Shown here piece after piece: positions 51,390 to 61,080 of a DNA stretch of 64,000 bases. This DNA comes from Paracoccaceae bacterium (lineage in GTDB: Bacteria > Pseudomonadota > Alphaproteobacteria > Rhodobacterales > Rhodobacteraceae). Position 1 is the first letter of the stretch. Every line of letters starts with the position of its first letter. Position numbers and translations under genes: made by a program. A model generated the notes under the pieces. It was not told where the DNA came from. It made no database searches and saw nothing but the letters and a program-made list of their open reading frames with translations. The DNA lies in NCBI GenBank assembly GCA_018223125.1, contig JAAEZA010000007.1, positions 42,098 through 106,097 on the forward strand, written 5' to 3'.

Positions 51390-52436
51390 ATGAGCAATAT
51401 CGATAAACGCATAGATATGCATTCGCATTTCTACGGGAGCGGGCTGGTTGAAGCCCTGATGTCCCGCCGCGAACGGCCCTATTTGCGACGCGCCGATGAT
51501 GGCAGGCTGATGATGGTTGCTATGAATGGCGAGTTTGAATTCACCGATCACTATCACGACTACCGCGTAGGGTTGGAACAGATGAGGGCCACCGGACTGA
51601 CCCACCGCCTGTTAACCTTTCCCGGGGCTTTGGGTGTCGAATTGCTGCCCGCTGCTGAAATTGCAGAAACAATCTCGATCTTTAACACCGGCTTGGCGCA
51701 GCTTAACCAAGACACAAAGGGCGCATTGGTCGGGCTTGCGGGCGTGCCGCTGGCTGATATGGAGCTTGCCTGCGCCGAGGTGATACGTGTGCGGCGGGAT
51801 CTCGGCTTGCCGGGCATCATTCTGCCCTCGAACTACTTCAACTCTCTTGCAGAAGCCGAAGAATTGCGGCCCTTGCTGCAAGCCGCCAACGAATATGGAT
51901 GCCATATTATGCTGCATCCCGGCCTGAAGCTCGGGCAAACGCTGCCGCCACGACCCCGAGACAACGTTCAATTCAGACTTTCTGCAATCGAATTGCAATC
52001 AAGCGCGTCGCAGGTGGCCCTGACGGTGATCCTGTCGGATATGCTGGAAGCTTTCCCCGATATCAGCTTTCAGGTGGTGAACTTGGGGGGCACTTTGCCG
52101 TTTGTTTTTGAACGCATTGAAAGCATTGCGCGGCACCGGACGCCGGATGACCCCTTCCCGACAGATCGACTGCGCCGCCTTTGGTATGATTGCGCCTCTC
52201 TCGGGCCACGCGCATTGGAAGCGGCAGTTCAGTTGTATGGCGCGGACCGCTTGATGCTGGGATCGGATTATCCAATTTTCAAGGATGACCCTTATGCTCA
52301 CGCTTTGGCACCGGCAAGGCTAAGCAGCGCTGAAAAACAGCAGATCGCGTGGAAAACGGCGCAGGATTTATGGGGCCGTCTGGCGGCGCTTCGGGAACAG
52401 AAAAACCGACGTTCGGGTCGTTCCCAATCGCCTTAA
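51390..52436 (+). CDS. ACMSD-like amidohydrolase (amidohydrolase 2 family)
   Basis: 348 residues. Metal-dependent TIM barrel: N-terminal His-x-His (DMHSHFYGSG), PSNYFNSLAEAE, His in CHIMLHPG and Asp in LMLGSDYPIF. Family members include aminocarboxymuconate-semialdehyde decarboxylase and ring-cleavage product hydrolases, so a role after ring opening by the NicX-like or Rieske enzyme is reasonable. The ribosome site is weak. The stop overlaps the convergent MFS gene by 4 bases. Confidence 0.83.
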   Translation: MSNIDKRIDMHSHFYGSGLVEALMSRRERPYLRRADDGRLMMVAMNGEFEFTDHYHDYRVGLEQMRATGLTHRLLTFPGALGVELLPAAEIAETISIFNTGLAQLNQDTKGALVGLAGVPLADMELACAEVIRVRRDLGLPGIILPSNYFNSLAEAEELRPLLQAANEYGCHIMLHPGLKLGQTLPPRPRDNVQFRLSAIELQSSASQVALTVILSDMLEAFPDISFQVVNLGGTLPFVFERIESIARHRTPDDPFPTDRLRRLWYDCASLGPRALEAAVQLYGADRLMLGSDYPIFKDDPYAHALAPARLSSAEKQQIAWKTAQDLWGRLAALREQKNRRSGRSQSP

Positions 52437-53731
52437 TCCTTACGGGATGGCATCCAAGACCGGCCAACAGGCGGCCCGCTGATAGCATTCTTGCGCGGTT
52501 CAGGTTCCGCCAGATGGGGATTCCGCCGGTAGAAGATATAGGACAGGCTGGCGACTGTTCCCATTGCCGGGACCAGAACCGAAAGAGCGATCACAGGATC
52601 AGCGAACAACGCTGCAAGCGAACCGACAAAAAGCCCTGCACCCATCTGGAAAAAGCCCATCAAAGAGGAGGCCGCACCCGCCATCTGCGGAAAGGGTGCC
52701 AGCGCAGCCGTTGACATGGCCGGCATGACGAAGGCAATGCCAAAAGTGTAAACGGCCACCGGCACCATGACGCGCAGAACGGAAATTTCGGCGAACAGCA
52801 GGGACAGGATCAAAGCACTACCGGTCATGATCACAACCAGCCCCGGTGTCACAAGCCGGTAGGCGCTGCTGTTTTTCATCAACCGTCGCACAACCAGAGA
52901 GCCGACAAAGAAGCTGCCGGACTGGGACAACATCCACAGCCCGAAGACAGTCGGACTGAGCCCCAGCCTTTGCATCAGTATAAACGGGAGAATGGTGGCA
53001 AGCGCGTAGATCGCACCGATGGAACCGGCGATGGTCAGCGTTGTCGCCATAAAATGGCGGTTGGCCAAAAGAGTCAGATAAGATCCGCCAAGGGCACGTA
53101 AATTCAGGCGGCTGCGGTCCGGTACGATCGTTTCCTCAAGGCTTGTCACTGACAGCGTGATAACGACAAGACCAAAGATCATCATCAGCGCGAAAACCGA
53201 ATGCCACCCCGCATGGGTAACCGCCATACCGCCAAGGGCAGGGGCCATTGCCGGAGCAACGGCAAGTATGATCCCCATCAGATTCATGATCTTAGAGGAT
53301 TCATCGCCTTCGAACATATCGCGGATCAGGGCGCGCGAAATCGCGACCCCCGCGCTGGCGCCCACCCCTTGCATGAACCGTGCGGCAATCAGTGTTTCAA
53401 TCGTCGGTGCAACCATTGCCAGCAGGCTCGCCACGACAAACAGGGCCATGAATGCAATGATCACCGGCCTGCGCCCCAAAGCGTCCGAAACCGGCCCCGC
53501 GATGAGTTGCGCAGAAGCGAACCCTGCGAAATAGAGCGTCAACGTCATCTTGACCAAAGAGTTCGTTGTACCAAAAGCCGTGACCACTTCGGCCATAGCG
53601 GGGGTATAAAGCGCCATCGCAATGGGACCGGTTGCAATGAACAGCGCCCCGAGCAGGCTGACCCTGCGGGCGGACATGCGCGGACGCTGTGTGGCGGCTT
53701 TGGTCGACTGGATCGCCTCTGCAATACTCAT
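52433..53731 (-). CDS. Bcr/CflA family MFS transporter
   Basis: 432 residues, 12 predicted helices. MFS signature SDALGRRPVIIAFMALFVVA between helices 2 and 3 and RALIRDMFEGDESSKIMNLM typical of Bcr/CflA drug-resistance exporters. Start at 53731 overlaps the MarR stop (ATGA), so regulator and exporter form an operon. The substrate may be a toxic catabolite of the adjacent cluster or an unrelated drug. Confidence 0.88.
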   Translation of the reverse strand: MSIAEAIQSTKAATQRPRMSARRVSLLGALFIATGPIAMALYTPAMAEVVTAFGTTNSLVKMTLTLYFAGFASAQLIAGPVSDALGRRPVIIAFMALFVVASLLAMVAPTIETLIAARFMQGVGASAGVAISRALIRDMFEGDESSKIMNLMGIILAVAPAMAPALGGMAVTHAGWHSVFALMMIFGLVVITLSVTSLEETIVPDRSRLNLRALGGSYLTLLANRHFMATTLTIAGSIGAIYALATILPFILMQRLGLSPTVFGLWMLSQSGSFFVGSLVVRRLMKNSSAYRLVTPGLVVIMTGSALILSLLFAEISVLRVMVPVAVYTFGIAFVMPAMSTAALAPFPQMAGAASSLMGFFQMGAGLFVGSLAALFADPVIALSVLVPAMGTVASLSYIFYRRNPHLAEPEPRKNAISGPPVGRSWMPSRKD

Positions 53732-54204
53732 GGCTCTGTTTTTCCCGAACTACGTCTGCTCTGGTGTGCGCTCAGGTGGTTGTCCCGCGAGGTTTTCAGC
53801 AACCGGTGGAAGCTGTCCCACTCCTCTGCCGAAAGATCCCCCCGAGAGATTGCGCGGACGTCCTCTCCGATCCGGTGCAGATCTTCCAGCAGCGCATGCG
53901 CTTTGTTCGTGATCTGCACCTGCTTTGCCCTGCGGTCGTCGGGATCAATTGTCCGTTCCACCAGTCCCGCCTTTTCCAGACTGTCGATCATGCCGGTCAC
54001 ACTCATCGCGCCAATGCCCGTCAGATTTGCCAGATCGTGCTGTCGCAACGGGCCGAACCGCGCCACATTCGCAAGGGTACGCGCTTCGGCCGGTGTCACC
54101 CCGAGAGAGGAATCTGCGACCCGTCTTTCAAATTCCGACCGCAACAATCGGGCCACGTCCAAGACCAGGAAAGAGAAATTGTCGCTGTCTATGGGTTTTT
54201 TCAT
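53728..54204 (-). CDS. MarR family regulator
   Basis: 158 residues from Met 54204. Winged helix with DLANLTGIGAMSVTGMIDSL and the wing VERTIDPDDRRAKQVQITNK, the MarR DRR motif. It likely represses itself and the MFS exporter from the near-palindrome TAAGTTAACCTTA at 54241. Confidence 0.9.
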   Translation of the reverse strand: MKKPIDSDNFSFLVLDVARLLRSEFERRVADSSLGVTPAEARTLANVARFGPLRQHDLANLTGIGAMSVTGMIDSLEKAGLVERTIDPDDRRAKQVQITNKAHALLEDLHRIGEDVRAISRGDLSAEEWDSFHRLLKTSRDNHLSAHQSRRSSGKTEP

Positions 54205-54240
54205 GAATGGCCTCGGGTTTTTTGCAAGTCTTATATATAT

Positions 54241-54253
54241 TAAGTTAACCTTA
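54241..54253. promoter_or_regulatory. Candidate MarR operator
   Basis: TAAGTTAACCTTA, 13-base imperfect palindrome 36 bases before the MarR start, beside an AT-rich TTATATATAT stretch that could be the -10. Confidence 0.5.
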
Positions 54254-54328
54254 CCAATCAAGCGCAGACAGGCACCGCTCCCGAAGTTGTGAAGCGGTTG
54301 ACCGGCGTGCCCGTACTGTTGTCAGCGG

Positions 54329-57300
54329 CTATGCGTAAAGCTCGAACGGCTCCAATCCGAGGTAGGAAAGGGCAATGCGGCCGTCAGATGCCCCGTCTGC
54401 CGCATCGTATTCACCCAGAGCTGTGTCCCCGCCGTAGACAACGTAACTCTTGCCAAGGCCGGAACTCTGGCCGGTTGCACCGATAATAACATCGGCAATT
54501 CCGTCCCCGTTCACATCAGCCGACGATACCGCGCTTCCCGTCATGTCGAATTCATCCATCCCATGGAACACGAAACCGTTTGTCCCATTCAGAGTGTTGA
54601 GAAGAAGCACGTCTTCATATCCGTCAGCCTGTCCGAAGATCAGGTATGTTTCTCCGGCAGAAGCGGCACCGTCCACCCCGGTTCCGCTTGCGCCGATCAG
54701 AATGTCATCGAAACCGTCGTTATTCACATCACCGGCAGAGTCTCCGACAAGGACGACATCCTTGATGGCTCCTGTATGGAATTCGAAACCGTGTGAAGCA
54801 TCCAGACCGGACAGATTTATGCGGGCGTCAAAGGGCTCCGTGCTGCCATAGATCACATAACCGCGGCTGTCGGATTCAAGAACAAGCATATCGTCAATGC
54901 CGTCCCCGTTCATGTCCCCAGCGGATGAAACCTTTGATCCAAGCAAGCGGTTCGTACCGTTGGCTTGGTAGATTTCAAATCCGTTTGTTCCATCAAGCAC
55001 GGATACATCAATGCTGCTGCGGGCTGTTTTTGTGCCAAACACGACATAGCTTTTACCAACGTTAAAGAAGCTGCCTTCATCAGAGTAGGGCGTGCCAACG
55101 ATTATATCGTCGATGCCGTCGCCGTTCACATCTCCCGCGGCAGAGACCGAATAGCCGAACTTGCTGCCGTCCTCACTGTCAGACACTACGAAGCCGTTTG
55201 TCCCGTCCAGCCCGTCAGGATGGAGGCTGGCATCAAACCCTGCATCCGATCCATAGATCACATAAGCCTTGTTGCCAGTCACATTGTTCGGAGCACCGAT
55301 CAGGATATCTGCAAACCCGTCCCCGTTGACGTCTCCGGCATCCGAAACAGAGAAACCGGAATGATTGACATATCCCTTCCCGATAAGGGCGAAGCCATTT
55401 GTTCCGTCAAGCGCCGACGGGTCGAGATTGACCGGAAAGCCCGACGTGGACCCGAAGACCACGTAGGTCGTTCCGGCATCAATCTGACGGCCGAAATCAA
55501 CGCGGTAAGCGCCAATCATAAAATCATCAACGCCGTCGCCATTCACATCACCGGCAGCCGACACGGAGAACCCGAAATAATCCCCCGCAGAAGCACCGTT
55601 CAGGGTAAATCCGTTGCTGCCGTCCAGCGCCGACAGATCAACCGGCGCAGCAGGGGAACCGGCGGTTCCAAAGACAACATAGGCCGAACCCGCAGTTTCG
55701 GGATCCGATTTATAGGCACCGATGAAAATGTCGTCAAAACCGTCTCCGTTAATATCACCCGCAGAAGAAAGCGCATATCCGACGCCATCATCAGACCCAA
55801 CACCGTCAATCCGGAAGCCGAACTGTTTGGGGTCTATAACATCTGCGCGCCCCTCTACCTTGAAGGTAACCGTGCCAAGATTGCTTTCACCGTGGCTGTC
55901 CGTGATCTTCACATCCGCTGAAACCTCTCGGGTTTCCCCGACACCAAGATCCTGGAAATCCGCGCCCGGTTCAAAGGTCAGGAAAGTGCCGTCGAGAGAA
56001 ACCAGACCTTCTGCCGGTTGCCGGAACACCGAATAGGCCAGCGTTGTGCTGTCATCGTCGGAATCAATATCATCAGCGTGTTCCCGCAAGTCCACCGTTA
56101 CGGCAGACCCGTCCTCGACCGCGGCGTAGGTCACGGCTTCAAAGGTCGGGAATTCGTTGGTGCCGGTAACTTCCAAGGTGAGCGTCGCGGTTTCCTTGCC
56201 GGTTGCGGTAGCAACTTTATAGGTCAGCTGGTCGCGTGCAACCTCACCCGCCGCAAGTCCTTGCGTTGCAGGGGAAAAATACTCTGACTGGTAGGTATAG
56301 CTACCATCTTCTTCGATCCGCAGAACCCCGTAAGCCGTCACCACATCCGCACCGACCAGCGCCGCCTGACCGTCCACAGCCACGACTTTCAAACTGTCAA
56401 ACGGGCTTTCCGACCTGTCGTTGTCGAGCACATTGCCTGTAACCGAACGGTATGCCTCAAGCGCCGCCTCATCCGCATATGCGGTCAGTTTATCGGCCTG
56501 TACAAGAAAGCTGGCCTCTTCAATCCCCGCCAGCGTCACGCCGATTGTTTCAAAACGGAAAGGGACAGCCCCTGTGCTCAGGGAAAGCTTTTGCTGATAT
56601 TGCGCCAGTTCCGTACGGAAGGCAGCAGATTCGGCAAGTCCGGCATCGACATAAAAGCGTACTGTATCCACACCGTCACCACCGTCGTAGGTTCCTCCGG
56701 CAGAGTTCTTGTGCGACGACCAGATTAACAGGTCATCTCCGGCGCCGCCAAACAGCACGTCAAACCCGTTGCCGCCAAGCAAATCGTCATTGCCGTCACC
56801 GCCGTACAGCGTGTCATCGCCTGCACCGTCCAGCAACACGTCATTGCCAGCGCCGCCTTCGATCGTATCGTCGCCACTGCCACCGTCGATCCGGTCCTTG
56901 CCGCCATCACCCCGCAGCACGTCCGAACCGGCCCCGCCGCTCAGTGTGTCATTGCCAGCGCCACCGCTGAGTGTATCGGCCTTGCCCCCCCCGTCGAGCG
57001 TGTCAGCGCCGCCGCCACCCTCAAGCAGATCGGCGCCACCGCCGCCCGAAAGGCTGTCTTTCCCGCCACCACCAGACAGGGTGTCTTTTCCGCCACCACC
57101 AAACAGGCTGTCATTGCCAGCGCCACCGTCAAGAGTGTCCTTGCCGGCTGCGCCTGTCAGCTTGTCCTTGCCGCCGCCGCCGCTGATCGCATCACTGCCA
57201 CCTCCACCGAACAGGTTGTCACTGCCGCCGCCGCCGAACAGGACGTCACTTCCCTTCTGGCCGGAAAGATTGTCATTTCCGCCGCCACCCGAAAGGCTGT

Positions 57301-58912
57301 CGCTGCCGTTTCCACCCTGTAAAACGTCTTTGCCACCGTCCCCCGAAATACTGTCCCGTCCTCCTTTACCGTTCAGGACATCATTGCCGGCACCACCCGA
57401 GATCGTGTCGTCTCCTCCACGTCCGTTGGCGCGGTCATCGCCTTTGTCCAGCATCAGGAAATCACTGTTTTTGCTGCCAAGAAAGACTTTGGATTCAGCC
57501 CCTTCGTAGATTTTCACCTTGCCGGAATACTGCCCCAGCCCGATTTCATAAGCCCCGTGCTCGTCGTCAAAAGCGGCTTCTACCGCGACCAGCAGGTCCT
57601 CTGTCGCATCGGCCTCGTAAACCAGAAAATCGCGGCGGGGCGAAACCTGCAAGGCACCCGTGTCCCGATACAGGCTCAGGTCCAGTGCGGACATGTCCTT
57701 TGACAGGGATTTCGCCGTGATAACATAAGAGTAACCCTTGATCACGCCGCCGTCGATCCGGTACCAGTCCTCTTCCCCGAACCGGTTGATCAGGGCGTCG
57801 GGATCCGGTGCCTGAATAGCACCCGACTGTGTGTCGTTGCGAAAGATTACATCCGGCGTCAGCGCGTTTCCGCCCCGATCATCCGCCGGAGTGACCCAGA
57901 CCGTATATGCACCGGTATCGCTTTCCCCTGTGCGCGCGTTAACCGCGCCCTGCACGGTGATCGCTGCTTCCACCTCCTGTCCCGGCGTCCAGCTTCCCTG
58001 CCAGTCCAGCGAAACACCCGCGGTCGCAACACCGCCTGCTTCCGATCCACTGCTCGGATCGTAGTGACCCGACCCGAGCCAAAGCCCGCTGGCCAGGTTT
58101 ACATCCACGTCAATAAAATCCAACCCGTCCGGTATCAGGGTGCCATCAGCGGTCGCAACATGGATGTCATAGGTGAAACCGGCTCTTAAAGTGATGTTAA
58201 ACACATCCTTATCACCGGATTCTTCTATCACCCCCGATATCACCTGATCGGGGGATGTCAGGGATGCTGCTGCTTCTTTGTCAAAGCGGCCACCGCTGGC
58301 AACATCATCCCCCCAGTCATCCACAACGAAATCCGTCCCGTCACCTTCGACAACGGAAATCTGATAGGTGTAGGTTGCGTCCGGATCAATCGTGCGCGCC
58401 CCGTAATAGGGTTCGAAAGCATCAACCGGTGCGACGTACCAGCCGGACAATTCGTCAGGACCGTAAATCGTACTGTAGATGCTGTCGGCAGTAGCCGTTT
58501 CCAGCGTAACGCGGGTGTAATAGTCCGCGTTTACGCTGTCATAACCTGCAATTTGAACCGCGCCTTCCCCGGCATAGGTATTTGAACCTGCGGGCCAGCT
58601 TACGCCGGTCGGGGCAAACGACGTCGATTCGACATCCAGAGACCCGATGGAATCCGACAGGGTTTCATCCCCTGACGAAACTATGATGGTGTAAACAGAA
58701 TCGTATTCCGCCCAGAAGGAAAACCAGCCCCCGAGGTCCGCGCCTTTTGACGTTATAGTATAGGTGTTTCCTACTGTCAGAACGGTCGCTGAGGAGGGAT
58801 AATCCGCTAGATCGTACATGGCCCGCGTCCTTGGGTCTTCGTATTTCGTAGTAATGACACTGGCGTCCGCTGGGCAGACGTTGCCTGAATTCAAAAAGTT
58901 GTTCGCCGCCAT
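54329..58912 (-). CDS. Giant RTX / FG-GAP repeat secreted protein
   Basis: 1527 residues from Met 58912 ([16 protein letters not shown]); no Sec signal, as expected for type I secretion. Order: N-terminal beta-rich region with PPC-like modules (~60-480, e.g. [19 protein letters not shown]), about 25 RTX nonapeptides GGxGxDxLx (~490-735), a VCBS/cadherin-like part (~800-1020), then about seven FG-GAP/integrin-like repeats with Ca-binding DxNGDGxDD (~1030-1505). The C-terminus ends [11 protein letters not shown]. Probably a Ca-dependent surface or secreted adhesin. No HlyB/HlyD genes adjoin it. Divergent from the exb-tonB operon. Confidence 0.88.
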   Translation of the reverse strand: MAANNFLNSGNVCPADASVITTKYEDPRTRAMYDLADYPSSATVLTVGNTYTITSKGADLGGWFSFWAEYDSVYTIIVSSGDETLSDSIGSLDVESTSFAPTGVSWPAGSNTYAGEGAVQIAGYDSVNADYYTRVTLETATADSIYSTIYGPDELSGWYVAPVDAFEPYYGARTIDPDATYTYQISVVEGDGTDFVVDDWGDDVASGGRFDKEAAASLTSPDQVISGVIEESGDKDVFNITLRAGFTYDIHVATADGTLIPDGLDFIDVDVNLASGLWLGSGHYDPSSGSEAGGVATAGVSLDWQGSWTPGQEVEAAITVQGAVNARTGESDTGAYTVWVTPADDRGGNALTPDVIFRNDTQSGAIQAPDPDALINRFGEEDWYRIDGGVIKGYSYVITAKSLSKDMSALDLSLYRDTGALQVSPRRDFLVYEADATEDLLVAVEAAFDDEHGAYEIGLGQYSGKVKIYEGAESKVFLGSKNSDFLMLDKGDDRANGRGGDDTISGGAGNDVLNGKGGRDSISGDGGKDVLQGGNGSDSLSGGGGNDNLSGQKGSDVLFGGGGSDNLFGGGGSDAISGGGGKDKLTGAAGKDTLDGGAGNDSLFGGGGKDTLSGGGGKDSLSGGGGADLLEGGGGADTLDGGGKADTLSGGAGNDTLSGGAGSDVLRGDGGKDRIDGGSGDDTIEGGAGNDVLLDGAGDDTLYGGDGNDDLLGGNGFDVLFGGAGDDLLIWSSHKNSAGGTYDGGDGVDTVRFYVDAGLAESAAFRTELAQYQQKLSLSTGAVPFRFETIGVTLAGIEEASFLVQADKLTAYADEAALEAYRSVTGNVLDNDRSESPFDSLKVVAVDGQAALVGADVVTAYGVLRIEEDGSYTYQSEYFSPATQGLAAGEVARDQLTYKVATATGKETATLTLEVTGTNEFPTFEAVTYAAVEDGSAVTVDLREHADDIDSDDDSTTLAYSVFRQPAEGLVSLDGTFLTFEPGADFQDLGVGETREVSADVKITDSHGESNLGTVTFKVEGRADVIDPKQFGFRIDGVGSDDGVGYALSSAGDINGDGFDDIFIGAYKSDPETAGSAYVVFGTAGSPAAPVDLSALDGSNGFTLNGASAGDYFGFSVSAAGDVNGDGVDDFMIGAYRVDFGRQIDAGTTYVVFGSTSGFPVNLDPSALDGTNGFALIGKGYVNHSGFSVSDAGDVNGDGFADILIGAPNNVTGNKAYVIYGSDAGFDASLHPDGLDGTNGFVVSDSEDGSKFGYSVSAAGDVNGDGIDDIIVGTPYSDEGSFFNVGKSYVVFGTKTARSSIDVSVLDGTNGFEIYQANGTNRLLGSKVSSAGDMNGDGIDDMLVLESDSRGYVIYGSTEPFDARINLSGLDASHGFEFHTGAIKDVVLVGDSAGDVNNDGFDDILIGASGTGVDGAASAGETYLIFGQADGYEDVLLLNTLNGTNGFVFHGMDEFDMTGSAVSSADVNGDGIADVIIGATGQSSGLGKSYVVYGGDTALGEYDAADGASDGRIALSYLGLEPFELYA
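54400..55800 (-). repeat. FG-GAP/integrin-alpha-like repeats in the RTX protein
   Basis: About seven protein-level repeats of ~60 residues, each with [18 protein letters not shown] followed by a YVVFG strand and a LDGTNGF strand. They should form a beta-propeller with Ca sites. Confidence 0.85.
56720..57440 (-). repeat. RTX nonapeptide array
   Basis: About 25 GGxGxDxLx-type nonapeptides in tandem, very Gly/Asp-rich, expected to form Ca-binding parallel beta-rolls. DNA repeats are degenerate, not identical. Confidence 0.92.
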
Positions 58913-59085
58913 ACAACTTTGCAATAATGGTTTTGTCAATGAACATGCAGGTTTACAGCGGAAACCTGCTCTAATCCGCCGTAACGGCTTGCAGGCGATC
59001 AGTTGCAGATGGTGTAGATCCAAGGCGCGATCATGCCGGACCGGCGAAACAACGCCCGCAGACTTCTGAAACTGCAAAGATTTAT

Positions 59086-59102
59086 CCGACTATAAATGTC
59101 GG
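59086..59102. promoter_or_regulatory. Inverted repeat CCGAC-N7-GTCGG between RTX and exb operon
   Basis: CCGAC TATAAAT GTCGG, perfect arms; the centre TATAAAT could be a -10. It lies in the 329-base divergent region (58913-59241), 140 bases before the exb operon and 174 before the RTX gene. I see nothing else certain in this region. An iron-responsive role is only a guess. Confidence 0.45.
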
Positions 59103-59241
59103 GATTGCGCTTTGAACCGGTGTTTGTTATGCACCGCTCCGAACGTATCGCACACCGCTGTCGCGGTGCTTGCGCAGTCAGCCAAGACGGTGCGCCGTCC
59201 CAGCAAGCAACTTTCCACATTTCAAAGGACAGGAGTCCCCC

Positions 59242-59682
59242 ATGTTCCGTCTCTCCAAGGCGGTGCTGCTTGCGCCGTTCATGTTCGCTCCGCAACTTTC
59301 GCTGGCGGATACGACCGCGCCCGACACCGCTGCAAAAACTCTCTCGGTGGAACTGAACGCCGCTGAAACTGTAGAGAACTCCTGCAAGGTGACATTTGTC
59401 ATCACCAACAGTCTGGGCAGCGCCATCGACAAGCTGGTGTACGAGGCTGTCCTGTTTGACACCTCCGGCAAGGTAGACCGGCTGACCCTGTTCAACTTCG
59501 GCAGCCTTCCCGAAAACCGCGCGCGTGTGCGACAACTGGTGGTACCGGGCACGCAATGTGACGGTTTGGGCCGTGTTTTGTTCAATGGCGCGAATGCCTG
59601 TGAAGGCGCAAGCGTTGATCCAGCCGCCTGCGACGCGGGCCTGAAGCCGTCCTCCCGCACTGAAATCGAGGTTCTCGGGTAA
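59242..59682 (+). CDS. Exported protein, first gene of the exb-tonB operon
   Basis: 146 residues from ATG 59242 (AGGAG ribosome site). Sec signal peptide ~1-22 (MFRLSKAVLLAPFMFAPQLS, cleavage after LA). The mature part is beta-rich with Cys in NSCKVTF, GTQCDG, NACEGA and AACDAG, probably disulfide-bonded, and a C2-like pattern (VTFVITNSLGSAIDKLVYEA). I do not know its function; the one-base overlap with exbB suggests a periplasmic partner of the TonB system. Confidence 0.78.
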   Translation: MFRLSKAVLLAPFMFAPQLSLADTTAPDTAAKTLSVELNAAETVENSCKVTFVITNSLGSAIDKLVYEAVLFDTSGKVDRLTLFNFGSLPENRARVRQLVVPGTQCDGLGRVLFNGANACEGASVDPAACDAGLKPSSRTEIEVLG

Positions 59683-60317
59683 TGGAACTGATTTCCACAC
59701 TGGCAGGGTCTTTCCGCCAGATCGCTGAAACCGGCGGTCCGGTCGTTGTGGTCCTGATGGGCGTTGCCGTGCTGACGCTGGCTATTGCGATTTACAAGGT
59801 CTGGCAGTTTCGCATGTCAGCCGTTGGGCGGCATAAGGCGCTTTCACAGGCGGTTGCGGCATGGGATCGCGGCGACAGGGCCGCCGCAGAGCAGGCTCTG
59901 GCCCGCTCCAAAAGCTATCTGGTTCCGGTGGTGAAAATGGCAATGTCTTCGGTGAAGGGGGATCTTGAACGCTTGCAGGCAGAGGCCGAAACCCGTTTTG
60001 CACGGCTTGAAAGGGGCTTTCGCCTGCTGGATTCCGTAGCACAACTCGCGCCGCTTCTGGGACTGTTCGGAACAGTGCTGGGCATGATCGAGGCGTTCCA
60101 GTCCTTGCAGGCGGCCGGTTCACAGGTGGATCCCTCTATTCTGGCAGGCGGCATCTGGGTTGCCCTGTTGACGACAGCCGTCGGGCTGGTTGTGGCCATG
60201 CCGACGGCCCTGATCCTGAGCTGGCTGGAACAGCGCATGGAGGCAGAGCGAGTCATCACAGACAAGGCGATCCTGACAATCCTGTCCCCGGCGGATCCGG
60301 TTCGGTCCAATGGCTAG
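59682..60317 (+). CDS. exbB: ExbB/TolQ-type proton channel subunit
   Basis: 211 residues with three membrane helices (~18-38, ~118-142, ~155-178) and a cytoplasmic loop between 1 and 2, as in ExbB. Pore segments LLGLFGTVLGMIEAF and GIWVALLTTAVGLVVAMP are typical, with Thr131 and Thr164/165. The Glu found at the second segment of E. coli ExbB (AEALL, Glu176) is Val160 here. It powers TonB together with the two ExbD proteins. Confidence 0.9.
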   Translation: MELISTLAGSFRQIAETGGPVVVVLMGVAVLTLAIAIYKVWQFRMSAVGRHKALSQAVAAWDRGDRAAAEQALARSKSYLVPVVKMAMSSVKGDLERLQAEAETRFARLERGFRLLDSVAQLAPLLGLFGTVLGMIEAFQSLQAAGSQVDPSILAGGIWVALLTTAVGLVVAMPTALILSWLEQRMEAERVITDKAILTILSPADPVRSNG

Positions 60318-60687
60318 AACCCGCAGACGGCGGCGGCGTTTGTCGATGACATCCCTGATTGATGTCATCTTCCTGCTGCTGCTGTTTTTCATGCTGACCT
60401 CGACCTTTTCCAAATTTGCGGAAGTGGAACTTGCTGCGGCCGGTTCTGGTGCATCTGTGGCGTCAGACAGCAAACCTTACTTTCTGCAACTAGGTCCGGA
60501 CAGCCTGCGGCTGAACGGTGAAGATCTGATGCTTGAAACCCTCGATCAAAGCGATCTGGCAGAGGCGGAGCAGGGCACGGTTTTACTGGTGTCCCTGAAA
60601 GGCGAGGTCAATGCCCAGAGACTTACCGATTTGCTTGTGGCCTTGAAGGGGCTTCCTTCGGTGCAGGTTTCGGTTCTCGGGGGGTAG
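60310..60687 (+). CDS. exbD: ExbD, with the canonical Asp
   Basis: 125 residues: very basic N-terminus (MARTRRRRRRL), one membrane helix with the proton-carrying Asp18 (SLIDVIFLLLLFFML), then a periplasmic domain (~60-125). Starts 8 bases inside exbB. Standard ExbD apart from the short N-terminus. Confidence 0.9.
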   Translation: MARTRRRRRRLSMTSLIDVIFLLLLFFMLTSTFSKFAEVELAAAGSGASVASDSKPYFLQLGPDSLRLNGEDLMLETLDQSDLAEAEQGTVLLVSLKGEVNAQRLTDLLVALKGLPSVQVSVLGG

Positions 60688-60690
60688 ATC

Positions 60691-61080
60691 ATGCGGCGTC
60701 TGGAAAAAGCAAATCCGCAACGGGAACCGACCATTGCGCTTATCAACATCGTATTTCTGATGCTGGTTTTCTTTATGGTTGCAGGCACTTTGTCCCAACC
60801 GCTTGATCCGGTCCTGAAGCTGGTTGAGACAGCGGATCTGGAAGGCAAGGCCCCGCCGAATGCGCTGGTGGTTTATCCGGACGGGCGCCTGACCTATGAG
60901 GGGGCGGAACAAAGCGATGTTGCGGCTTTTGTCAACGGTTTATCCGAGGAAGATCGCGCCGTTGTCCGGCTGCTGCCGGACCGTGAGTTGCCAGCAAATA
61001 CACTGGTTTCGCTGACCCGCGATCTGCGGGCGGCAGGGGTGGAACGGGTGATGCTGGCAACCGAAAGGGCGTTGCAATGA
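60691..61080 (+). CDS. Second ExbD-like protein lacking the proton-carrying Asp
   Basis: 129 residues: one membrane helix, ALINIVFLMLVFFMVAGT, then a periplasmic ExbD domain. The helix aligns with ExbD, but the essential Asp is Asn19 (codon AAC). The C-terminal part (DLRAAGVERVMLATERALQ) keeps the family shape, so the gene looks intact rather than decayed. It may form a heterodimer with the ExbD encoded just upstream. Overlaps tonB by 4 bases (ATGA). Confidence 0.88.
   Translation: MRRLEKANPQREPTIALINIVFLMLVFFMVAGTLSQPLDPVLKLVETADLEGKAPPNALVVYPDGRLTYEGAEQSDVAAFVNGLSEEDRAVVRLLPDRELPANTLVSLTRDLRAAGVERVMLATERALQ

Noticed and set aside
56720..57440. Possible tandem DNA repeat or CRISPR-like array
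   Set aside because: The periodicity is 27 bases with degenerate units inside an intact coding frame, so it is the RTX nonapeptide repeat.
56709..57509. Pro/Ser-rich 266-residue plus-strand frame
   Set aside because: Antisense to the Gly/Asp-rich RTX array; composition is explained by reading GGxGxD codons backwards.
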